A DNA stretch of 23,048 bases from Pseudomonadota bacterium (GTDB lineage: Bacteria > Myxococcota > Bradymonadia > UBA4248). Of the stretch, positions 7,315 to 13,757 are shown one piece after another. A model generated the notes under the pieces. That model was not told where the DNA came from. It ran no database searches and saw only the letters and a list, made by a program, of their open reading frames with translations. Position numbers and translations under genes: made by a program. Position 1 is the stretch's first letter, and each line of letters opens with the position of its first letter. The stretch lies in assembly GCA_017613855.1 (NCBI GenBank), contig JAGACY010000310.1, positions 1 through 23,048 of the forward strand, given 5' to 3'.

Positions 7315-9429
7315 TCAATAACCGCAGTACTTCTGATTCACAGGAACATAGCGATATCTATCACCTTCGCTGCCATTCATTTCTTTGCATACTGCACATG
7401 ACGCGGCAAGATAGGATTTATACTTCTCGCCATCGATATAGTAAGTGTCGAAATCCCCATACCAAGAGCTATCAAATTTATAGAGTAAAAAGAAAGTACT
7501 TGAATAACCGAAAGAATTGCACGAATTATTCCATTGTTTCTTTCCTACAGTATACGACTTACAAGCATCCCATTGTGAATTTTCTGTATAATCTTTATTG
7601 CCCAACGCGCAGGTAGCTCCATTTCCATCTTTTGCTGTAATACAGCTCGTACTGCATTTATGTTCAAAGTAAGCAACCCTGCAGGATTTACCATCTATTA
7701 TTGTATTGGAACTGAAAGCCAGCGTTTTCGAATCCAGACAAAATGAGAAAGAGCCACTAACTCTATCACCAATTCCAACCGCTTCGCATGAATCCGTATT
7801 TAGTTTGCAATAAGGCTTGCTGATTGGACAAGTCGAATCCGTCCATGCCCCATTTTTGCAGGTTCTCAGATGATGTTGATCGTCAGAACACTCTTTATTG
7901 CCATTCTTACACTCTCCACATTCACCATTATTACATATTTTATCCTTATCACAGGTCTTTTCTTCCCAATTCCCGGCAGCATTGCACACTTTGTAGTGTG
8001 TGTCATCCAGACACAGCTTGTCTACTCCCGCTTTGCATTCTGTCGGAATCTCCTGACACTTGTTATTCTTGCACAAAGGCTTGTCATCGGGGCAGCTGTC
8101 ATATTTCCAGACGTGATCGACACAGGTGCCAAGCGTTTCTTCATCGCGGCACATGGACTCGCTTTCGTTGCACTGTGCAGGGCCACATTTGTTCGTATCG
8201 AAATTGCAGATAGGTTCATCTTTGGGGCAATCCATGTACGACCAGTATTCATCCTTTCCGCAAACCTTCACGCGCGTATTGGACACACACTCCGTTTGAC
8301 CAACCTCACTGCACGGCAGCTTGCTCGTCACATCTTCGCCAACGCACTGTCCGTGTTGGCAAGTCGCCGTACCGGTGCACGCAATGATGTCAGACCAGAC
8401 GCCCTGCACGCAGACGCGGTACCCTTTGTTGTCCGACGTACATTCGGGCTCTGTCGCCGTGCATTTGTCTGACTTCGATACGCACGCGCCGTTAGCACAG
8501 ACAGTCCCGTCACCGCACAAAAACACATCCGACCAGTTGCCCAGCACGCAAACGCGGTAACCCTTGTTGTCCGATGTGCATTCGGGCTGGGTGGCAGTGC
8601 ACTTCTCACCTTCAGAAATGCAATCACCGTTTTGGCAGACTTCGCCGTCATCGCACGCAATCACACTCGACCACGCATTGTTCCCGCCGTTTTCCTCACA
8701 GATCATAAATCCCTTATTGTCCGCAGAACACTTGCGCATGCTCAGTTCGCATACAACGGCTTCCGTAGGCTCATAGACGCACTGGCCCTTGCTGCAGACC
8801 ATATCGCTGCTGCATGAGATGACGTCTGACCATGTACCTGCAACACATACGCGGTATCCCCGGTTGTCTGGTGTACATACAGGTTGGGTTACCGTGCATG
8901 GGCCTGACTGTGAAATACACTGACCACCGCTGCAAACCGTATCGTTGTTGCATGAGATGACATCTGACCACGTTCCCTCAACACACAAGCGGTATCCCTT
9001 GTTGTCTGAAGTACATTCAACTTGGGCTTCCTTGCATGGGACAGACTGTGAAATACACTGACCACCGCTGCAAACCATACCGTCATTGCATGCTGTGACC
9101 TCACTCCAATGGCCGTCTATGCAGCTTCTAAAACTATTGTTTGTGACGCATTCTGAACTATTCGTTGTACAAGTGTCTGTAGATATGGTCAGACATTGTC
9201 CCATCCTGCATACACCGTTACTTCCGCATGGCGTTATCTTTTCTTCACCATTGACGCATAAAATGGCTGTCGTATCATTTGCGCACACCGGTGTGCACGA
9301 ATTTTTTGAACTGTCATCATCACACGATACAACAGATACACTTAGAAGCCCCAATACAGTTGCGGCAATTGCGCAACATTGAATACCAGATGATTTCCGG
9401 GATTGACTAAACATACGTAATTTCATCAT
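7315..9429 (-). CDS. Cysteine-rich repeat lipoprotein with 11 six-Cys units
   Basis: A 704-residue predicted lipoprotein. The ATG at 9429 follows GAGAGGA at good spacing. A hydrophobic segment at 19-34 ends in VVSC, making Cys36 the lipidated residue. Residue +2 is Asp, which in Escherichia coli would retain a lipoprotein in the inner membrane; whether that rule holds here is unknown. Residues 45-548 form eleven units of 42-50 residues starting at Cys45, 87, 132, 178, 227, 277, 323, 373, 420, 465 and 507, with pattern C-x6/7-C-(TSDNKGYRV)-C-(x3)-W-(SD)-C-C-C. Units at 132-362 are nearly identical. Residues 549-704 form a distinct Cys/Tyr-rich C-terminal domain I do not recognise, ending in CGY. 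Function is unknown; a disulfide-rich surface stalk carrying a terminal domain is plausible. Confidence 0.88.
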   Translation of the reverse strand: MMKLRMFSQSRKSSGIQCCAIAATVLGLLSVSVVSCDDDSSKNSCTPVCANDTTAILCVNGEEKITPCGSNGVCRMGQCLTISTDTCTTNSSECVTNNSFRSCIDGHWSEVTACNDGMVCSGGQCISQSVPCKEAQVECTSDNKGYRLCVEGTWSDVISCNNDTVCSGGQCISQSGPCTVTQPVCTPDNRGYRVCVAGTWSDVISCSSDMVCSKGQCVYEPTEAVVCELSMRKCSADNKGFMICEENGGNNAWSSVIACDDGEVCQNGDCISEGEKCTATQPECTSDNKGYRVCVLGNWSDVFLCGDGTVCANGACVSKSDKCTATEPECTSDNKGYRVCVQGVWSDIIACTGTATCQHGQCVGEDVTSKLPCSEVGQTECVSNTRVKVCGKDEYWSYMDCPKDEPICNFDTNKCGPAQCNESESMCRDEETLGTCVDHVWKYDSCPDDKPLCKNNKCQEIPTECKAGVDKLCLDDTHYKVCNAAGNWEEKTCDKDKICNNGECGECKNGNKECSDDQHHLRTCKNGAWTDSTCPISKPYCKLNTDSCEAVGIGDRVSGSFSFCLDSKTLAFSSNTIIDGKSCRVAYFEHKCSTSCITAKDGNGATCALGNKDYTENSQWDACKSYTVGKKQWNNSCNSFGYSSTFFLLYKFDSSWYGDFDTYYIDGEKYKSYLAASCAVCKEMNGSEGDRYRYVPVNQKYCGY
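8344..9036 (-). repeat. Near-identical ~140-bp internal repeats
   Basis: Codons 132-362 of the lipoprotein gene contain five consecutive units of 138-150 bp that share long stretches of nearly identical DNA, notably the parts encoding TSDNKGYRVC and GxWSDV. Repeats this alike within a gene favour unequal recombination and copy-number change, always in frame. Confidence 0.8.
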
Positions 9430-9509
9430 ATTTATATCCTCTCACTCCAAAAGTAATATTTTGCGTACATTCGCACACGCAAAGACTTTCCTGTACGAAA
9501 GACCAAATA

Positions 9510-9538
9510 ATTATACACAACAAATACGCGCTTTTCAA
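9510..9538 (-). promoter_or_regulatory. Sigma-70-type promoter of the Cys-rich lipoprotein
   Basis: On the minus strand TTGAAA (9538-9533) and a perfect TATAAT (9515-9510) are separated by exactly 17 bp. Transcription would start near 9503, giving a leader of about 74 nt that includes the 7-bp hairpin at 9460-9483 before the GAGAGGA ribosome binding site. Confidence 0.75.
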
Positions 9539-9612
9539 ATTAATTGGTCGAACTGCGATGATGTATTATTCATTCGTGACGGTTCATCTCATCAGAGATC
9601 GAAAGAATACAA

Positions 9613-9694
9613 GAGAACGCCCAGACAAATGGGGCGAGTTCATCCCCCCAGCATTCAAATGTGGGAGTCCGCCCCCCAACATTTGGGTGTTCTC
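9613..9694. repeat. Imperfect tandem duplication (30 + 28 bp) inside a long hairpin
   Basis: Two adjacent units at 9626-9655 and 9656-9683 both start CAAATG, contain a run of six C, and end CATT. Each unit is itself partly self-complementary. The pair is enclosed by an 11-bp stem, GAGAACGCCCA at 9613-9623 with TGGGTGTTCTC at 9684-9694 (one G-T pair), and a second stem GGGGCG / CGCCCC at 9631-9636 and 9670-9675. Confidence 0.65.
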
Positions 9695-9776
9695 CCTTTC
9701 CCGCCCGCCAACCTGCGCCCTGCCCAAAATTCGCTCGGTTTTGACACACTGCTCCCTTTCCGACGTGAGTTGTCGT

Positions 9777-9998
9777 AAAAAAAAGCATCCCGATGTGCCT
9801 GGCATGCGCAGCGCTTCAACACGGCCCCCCGCGTCCGGAAAAACCAGCTGTAAGCCTGTCCTCGGCTGGCTGCACATTATGTCGGACTGCGGAACGCTAG
9901 ACAAATCCAGATGGATACATACTACACCTCACAAAAGGAAGGACAATTCCTTCAATAGTATGATGCCAACCAAATGTGCTTTGTTACATTTTTTTTTT
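9777..9998. ncRNA. Candidate structured RNA, strand unresolved
   Basis: Three helices support an RNA. A 9-bp stem with one bulge joins 9829-9837 (CCGCGTCCG) to 9883-9892 (CGGACTGCGG) and encloses CCAGC/GCTGG at 9844-9848 and 9865-9869. CATACTA at 9918-9924 pairs with TAGTATG at 9956-9962 around GAAGGA-CAAT-TCCTTC. Ends are ambiguous. On the minus strand a short hairpin (9785-9807) runs into T8 at 9784-9777. On the plus strand AAATGT/ACATTT (9972-9991) runs into T10 ending at 9998. I matched it to no known RNA: it lacks the SRP GGTCCGGAAGGAAGC core, tmRNA ends and RNase P motifs. No convincing promoter was seen. Confidence 0.3.
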
Positions 9999-10002
9999 GC
10001 AT

Positions 10003-10100
10003 GCGCGGCTATTTCGCACAAAGTGCGAAATACGCCCTGCGCCAAACCGCTATTTCATTGGGGACTTTTCTGCGAACGTCCCCAATGAAATACGCAGTTT
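10003..10100 (+). repeat. Pair of two-tier hairpins
   Basis: First hairpin: inner arms TATTTCGCAC (10010-10019) and GTGCGAAATA (10023-10032), then unpaired C and GC-rich outer arms. Second: a 15-bp inner stem starting TATTTCATTGGGGAC (10051-10065), with a TTC-TGC-GAA tip, closing at 10078-10092, then unpaired C at 10093 and outer arms AAACCGC / GCAGTTT. They lie 27 bp beyond the stop of the minus-strand gene at 10127 but have the family joint on the plus strand. Confidence 0.75.
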
Positions 10101-10126
10101 GATATAAATAAGTGCGCACCCTTATT

Positions 10127-10717
10127 TTAAAGTTGTGCCATTAAAAGCGTATCCATCATTGTCTTGAGCTGAACTGCATTATTCATTTGGAGCCAGGAAC
10201 CGACGCAGGTCTTTTGTTTGCCATTTGAGAGATAAACATTGTAGGATCGGGATTTATTGTTACTGCTTAACTCTATTATCACCTGGGTGTCCCTTGGGTT
10301 GCGCAAAAAGAATGTTCGTTTACCATTATGATGCAAACTGCAATCTATAATGAGATACTCCTTGTTCACATCGATCCATATCTTTTTTTTACTATAGTAT
10401 AAACTCGCTGCAAAAAGAGCTAAACAGATGAGGAAAAATGGAATAAAAATGGCGATAGTGGAAAATGATTGTGTGCGAGTCGTAAGTGTAGTTGCGAATA
10501 CAATTAAAAACATCGCTCCATACGCAAGACTGAATATCATTCCTAAATTAAATTTCTTTCGGTTCAGAAAGAGTGTTCCCAGTGTGGGATCCTGACTCTC
10601 TGATAATTGCATAGGATCATTGGACAGCCAGTTACTATCGGATTGCATAGGATCATTGGACAGCCAGTTACCATCGGATTGCGAGGGAGGAATAGGAAGA
10701 GAATGGGAGGAAGGCAT
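10127..10717 (-). CDS. Unknown two-helix membrane protein
   Basis: A 196-residue protein I do not recognise. Residues 1-45 are Ser/Pro/Asn-rich and contain a perfect 12-residue duplication apart from one Gly/Ser change (QSDGNWLSNDPM). Two hydrophobic segments follow at about 58-76 and 86-108, then a Lys-rich junction and a roughly 85-residue beta-rich C-terminal domain ending in a short helix. Two helices followed by such a domain resemble bacterial PH-like membrane proteins; that is inference from layout only. The ATG at 10717 follows GGAAAG at short spacing. It starts 15 bp after the stop of the upstream small gene, so the two are probably co-transcribed. Confidence 0.65.
   Translation of the reverse strand: MPSSHSLPIPPSQSDGNWLSNDPMQSDSNWLSNDPMQLSESQDPTLGTLFLNRKKFNLGMIFSLAYGAMFLIVFATTLTTRTQSFSTIAIFIPFFLICLALFAASLYYSKKKIWIDVNKEYLIIDCSLHHNGKRTFFLRNPRDTQVIIELSSNNKSRSYNVYLSNGKQKTCVGSWLQMNNAVQLKTMMDTLLMAQL
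10606..10677 (-). repeat. 36-bp direct repeat, two copies
   Basis: Units 10606-10641 and 10642-10677 are identical except for one base and encode the duplicated 12-residue segment near the N-terminus of the membrane protein. A third partial copy (ATTGCG) follows at once. Recent duplication is likely, and it leaves the frame intact. Confidence 0.85.
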
Positions 10718-10732
10718 ATCTTTCCATTGTGC

Positions 10733-11005
10733 TCAGGGAACCAGCAATAGTTGATCCAATGCGTCAATCTGAATGATTTCAACCACAGGCAACTGTGGAT
10801 TAATCATGTCCTCAATGGCTCCGAAAAAACCGCTTCTTTTGGGTTTATATGCGTTCGCCAGGGCGTTTTGCTGCATCATGAGCCGCTCATCACATGAATA
10901 GCGGTTATTGTTGTCGTTGCTATGATTGGCTGTTCCTTCGGAATCTGGCTGAGGATAACCATCATGATTGCTTTGTGACATCGGCTGCAGAGTAGGTTGA
11001 GACAT
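10733..11005 (-). CDS. Small hypothetical protein upstream of the membrane protein
   Basis: A 90-residue protein with no signal peptide or membrane segment. Residues 1-40 are polar and rich in Ser, Gln and Asn, followed by a region with a possible helix (NALANAYKPKRSGFFGAIED) and a hydrophobic C-terminus (VVEIIQIDALDQLLLVP). AGG precedes the ATG at 11005 by 7 nt. It sits 15 bp ahead of the membrane-protein gene and is divergent from the FKBP-like lipoprotein. Function is unknown; the polar Gln/Pro-rich N-terminus resembles that of the downstream gene, so they may act together. Confidence 0.55.
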   Translation of the reverse strand: MSQPTLQPMSQSNHDGYPQPDSEGTANHSNDNNNRYSCDERLMMQQNALANAYKPKRSGFFGAIEDMINPQLPVVEIIQIDALDQLLLVP

Positions 11006-11197
11006 GGAATACCTGGCGTTAAATGATCAAATTGTAGACATCACTGCTTGAAATCATACAGGATGCTGCAAAAAATGTATCAAAACTATGTCAAAAGTGC
11101 GAGTATTAATTTGAGCGAATGCACATTCACGATAGAATGTCTCCGCTTTCCGTCTTCCATATTGTTTGACAAGGCAATCGCGTTGAATGATAGAGTC

Positions 11198-12556
11198 ATG
11201 ATGCATGATAAAAACAGCAATATCCTGATTATACTGATATGTTTTGCCCTGCTTGGATGTGCTCATACATCCAATACGGATGGTGTGCGTTTTACCGGAT
11301 ATATCGGGGATGGCGATTATGCACCTTCGAAATCCGTCTTGGAATTGCTATCAGATCATGCGCTTGTTACGCCCGGTGGTCATGCCTATCTTTATCTAAA
11401 AAAAGGGGATGGCAATGATCATCCACCTAAAAATGCCATTGCCGATATTCATTTGCGGGTACTGGATGCTTCTGACAAAATGGTAAGCGAAGATTCTACC
11501 ACTGTAACTCTGGACAAATCCTCGCCAATATTAGAAGATATGGTTACACACATGGTCGTGGGAGACAAAGTGCGCGTTTGGGGTGATTCATATCTTCGCG
11601 TATGGGAAATTGAACTACTCGCCTTTCATCTTCCTCCTGCAGAACCAAACAATGGCGTTTCACCAGGGTGGCCTCGGTATCCAGAACAAGGGGATGCAAA
11701 AGAACGCAAGCTGAAACATGCCAATGGCGAAAAAATACAAAAGGATCAATTTATACATATACAAAAAACGCTGTGGAAATCTTTTCCCGGTAAAGATTTG
11801 CAGTACATAGTGAGTTATGACAGTATCATTCAGGTCAATCCGTATGTAACATTTGAAAGAGTATATAATATTTTGACCGATATGTCCGTCGGTGAACAGG
11901 TTCGCATCTGGTATCCGCAAAAACCGGGTTACCCCGATATCGTTTCGGATATATGGATTATTGATCGTTATCCTCAATATGAAACACCGGAAATGTTAAA
12001 GCACCCCGAGGATAAATCCTATAAAATTGATTTCGCCACCTATAAGAAGATGATCCACCACTCAAACGATGCCCCAAAAGTAGGTGATCAGGATAAATTC
12101 AAAATTGTTATGAATTGCTGGGACTCAAAAAACGGAGATCTCATCACGACAACAGATTTAAATTACGACGGAAAACATTCAGAGGTCAAAGATAGCCTGC
12201 TCACAAGGCAAAAATTAAGAAATTGGCGCGATATCGTAGGATTTGAAATGCCCATGGAAAGTGCCTATAGCTGGTGCGAATTTGTCCAGCCGAATTCGTT
12301 CCAAGCGACCCAATGCGCACAATTGCTTGAAACAGAAAAGACATTTAAAGAGATGGAACTCCGGGCAGCCGATAATTATGGATATAAATACAAATTAAGC
12401 TTTGCTTGGCAAAAGATTATGAAAGACGCATCCTATGGGGATATTTTTATGATCTGGCTGAGTCACAATGTCATCTCGGGCACAGAACGAGCCAAAGATT
12501 CCATGCATCCCGATCATTATCTGGATTTAACCTGCCGCGTTAGAATTGATCGCTGA
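11198..12556 (+). CDS. Lipoprotein with three degenerate FKBP-like repeats
   Basis: About 452 residues. The frame is open from 11048, but residues before the ATG pair at 11198/11201 are not signal-like; from there a hydrophobic stretch ends in LLGC, with Cys21 lipidated. Three segments resemble the core of FKBP-type peptidyl-prolyl isomerases, where a beta strand precedes M-x-V-G-E-x-x-R-x-W-I-P: MVVGDKVRVW at 119-128, MSVGEQVRIWYP at 229-240, and ASYGDIFMIW at 411-420, each followed by a strand (WEIELL, VSDIWIID, LDLTCRVRI). The third copy carries a longer insert (305-400). Most aromatic active-site residues of true FKBPs are not obvious, so catalysis is doubtful; a periplasmic scaffold or chaperone-like role is inference. 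The ribosome binding site is weak. It converges on manC with a 2-bp gap. Confidence 0.7.
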   Translation: MMHDKNSNILIILICFALLGCAHTSNTDGVRFTGYIGDGDYAPSKSVLELLSDHALVTPGGHAYLYLKKGDGNDHPPKNAIADIHLRVLDASDKMVSEDSTTVTLDKSSPILEDMVTHMVVGDKVRVWGDSYLRVWEIELLAFHLPPAEPNNGVSPGWPRYPEQGDAKERKLKHANGEKIQKDQFIHIQKTLWKSFPGKDLQYIVSYDSIIQVNPYVTFERVYNILTDMSVGEQVRIWYPQKPGYPDIVSDIWIIDRYPQYETPEMLKHPEDKSYKIDFATYKKMIHHSNDAPKVGDQDKFKIVMNCWDSKNGDLITTTDLNYDGKHSEVKDSLLTRQKLRNWRDIVGFEMPMESAYSWCEFVQPNSFQATQCAQLLETEKTFKEMELRAADNYGYKYKLSFAWQKIMKDASYGDIFMIWLSHNVISGTERAKDSMHPDHYLDLTCRVRIDR

Positions 12557-12558
12557 GT

Positions 12559-13575
12559 TTAGGGTTTCTTTTCCCCTACTTTACGAACATCCTGTGAGCG
12601 TTCCACATCCATAACTAAAACCGCATCCCGGGTCGATACGATCACAACATTATGAATGCCAAGTGCTGCAATGGTACGACCATCATCGGAATAAACAAAG
12701 GTATGGGTACAGTCGATCAGGCGTGCATCCCCACGAACGGCATTACCATCACTGTCTGAAGGAAAATACTTGCATATCGAAGACCATGTACCCAAATCAT
12801 CCCATGGGAATGATGCTTTGATCACAACAGCACTTTGCGTATGTTCCATAATGGCATAGTCGATACTGATGGAGAGAAGAGTCGGGAAAATCGTTTCTAT
12901 GTTTTCCGGTGTTTTTATGATTTGAGTAACGCCTTCTAGGATTTGTGGTACAAATAGGGAAAGTTCATCATGCATTGTTTGGGCGTCAAATATGAACATC
13001 CCGCTGTTCCACAGAAAACTGCCGGATTCGAGATAGGATTGGGCTGTTGCAAAATCGGGTTTTTCTCTGAAAGAAGCAACTTTGTAACAAGATTCGTCCG
13101 TCTTTTCTCCAATTTCTATGTAGCCATAACCGGTTTCCGGGCGTGTCGGCTCAATCCCAAAGAGCACGATGCGATTATGGGCAGCCTCAAAAGCAATCTT
13201 TAGATAACTGGCAAATTTTTCCACATCCTGAACATCATGATCTGATGGGAAAACGCCAATGATGGCATTGGGATCACGTGCCCGAATGGTTTCTTCGGCC
13301 CAGGCAATGCAGGGGGCTGTATTTCGTCCAATCGGTTCCCAAAGTATTTGGTCATCGGGAAAATCCGGTAATGCCTTGTGCAATGCATCCCGGTGTGTAC
13401 ATGAGGCTACAATCAAAATTCGGGAGAGGGGGACGACTTTTTGCAGACGAAGCAGACACCCTTCTGTTGGGGTTTTGTCGCCAATGAGCTTTAAAAATTG
13501 CTTGGGATGGCGCTCACTGCTCAGTGGCCAAAAGCGTGTGCCGTTACCGCCGGCCATTATCACTGCCCAGTTCAT
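12559..13575 (-). CDS. manC: Mannose-1-phosphate guanylyltransferase
   Basis: A 338-residue cytoplasmic enzyme making GDP-mannose from mannose-1-phosphate and GTP, the donor for mannose/fucose/rhamnose-type surface glycans. Family motifs visible: nucleotide-binding GGNGTRFWPLS at 9-19, then KQFL, EPIGRNTAP, FPSDH, PETGYGYIE, FREKP, WNSGMF, DYAIMEH and WDDLGTW. The length fits the single-domain form; the C-terminal phosphomannose isomerase cupin of bifunctional ManC/AlgA proteins is absent. GAGGT precedes the ATG by 5 nt. Its stop lies 2 bp from the stop of the convergent lipoprotein gene with no hairpin between, and a terminator belonging to the upstream gene lies ahead of it. The symbol follows common use for this activity; the physiological glycan is unknown. 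Confidence 0.93.
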   Translation of the reverse strand: MNWAVIMAGGNGTRFWPLSSERHPKQFLKLIGDKTPTEGCLLRLQKVVPLSRILIVASCTHRDALHKALPDFPDDQILWEPIGRNTAPCIAWAEETIRARDPNAIIGVFPSDHDVQDVEKFASYLKIAFEAAHNRIVLFGIEPTRPETGYGYIEIGEKTDESCYKVASFREKPDFATAQSYLESGSFLWNSGMFIFDAQTMHDELSLFVPQILEGVTQIIKTPENIETIFPTLLSISIDYAIMEHTQSAVVIKASFPWDDLGTWSSICKYFPSDSDGNAVRGDARLIDCTHTFVYSDDGRTIAALGIHNVVIVSTRDAVLVMDVERSQDVRKVGEKKP

Positions 13576-13657
13576 AAATTACCTCGATTCGGATAAATCA
13601 TGCATCGACGTGCTCTGTGATGCCTTCAAAACTTCAATACCCCATATTTCAACAGAT

Positions 13658-13702
13658 AAAAACAAATAAGGGGAGAGAAAATCATCCTGATCGTCTCTCC
13701 CC
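13658..13702 (-). terminator. Intrinsic terminator of the Cys-rich lipoprotein gene
   Basis: On the minus strand GGGGAGAG (13702-13695) pairs with CTCTCCCC (13677-13670), with a smaller ATCA/TGAT stem inside, followed by TTATTTGTTTTT. It lies about 55 bp beyond the stop codon at 13758 and ahead of manC. It does not belong to the two-tier hairpin family. Confidence 0.75.
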
Positions 13703-13757
13703 TAATATTCAGCGCAACAGGAGGAAGCGAATGCGCGCTGAAAAGCCTAATGAATGG

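Larger units (their letters stand above)
9430..10126. other. 697-bp gene-free stretch with GC-rich structured DNA
   Basis: This is the longest non-coding interval. From left to right it holds the lipoprotein 5' leader with a 7-bp hairpin (TTTGCGT at 9460-9466 / ACGCAAA at 9477-9483), the promoter at 9510-9538, a tandem hairpin duplication at 9613-9694, a run of G-triplets on the minus strand at 9694-9725, a structured block bounded by a T-run on each strand at 9777-9998, and two two-tier hairpins at 10003-10100. Open frames crossing it (for example 9558-10088 plus and 9584-9904 minus) have no ribosome binding site or recognisable protein. Confidence 0.7.

Noticed and set aside
9584..9904. 106-residue minus-strand open frame
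   Set aside because: Overlaps other frames in the same GC-rich block and has no start signal; more likely open by chance from GC-rich sequence.
9558..10088. 176-residue plus-strand open frame in the gene-free stretch
   Set aside because: No ribosome binding site, no domain, and it traverses tandem hairpins and a T10 run; composition looks like translated structured DNA.
2769..10100. CRISPR-like arrays
   Set aside because: The repeated hairpins are not evenly spaced, are not identical between units, have no spacers of uniform length, and no cas genes are present.
9430..10126. tRNA, tmRNA, SRP, RNase P or 6S RNA gene
   Set aside because: Looked for T-loop, tmRNA ends, the SRP GGTCCGGAAGG core and RNase P landmarks on both strands and found none.
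11166..11194. TTGACA with a poor -10 before the FKBP-like lipoprotein
   Set aside because: A start from this promoter would fall at the ATG itself, leaving no leader; the -10 (GATAGA) is weak.
11048..11197. N-terminal extension of the FKBP-like lipoprotein
   Set aside because: The 50 residues are not signal-like and would bury the lipobox signal peptide that starts at 11198.
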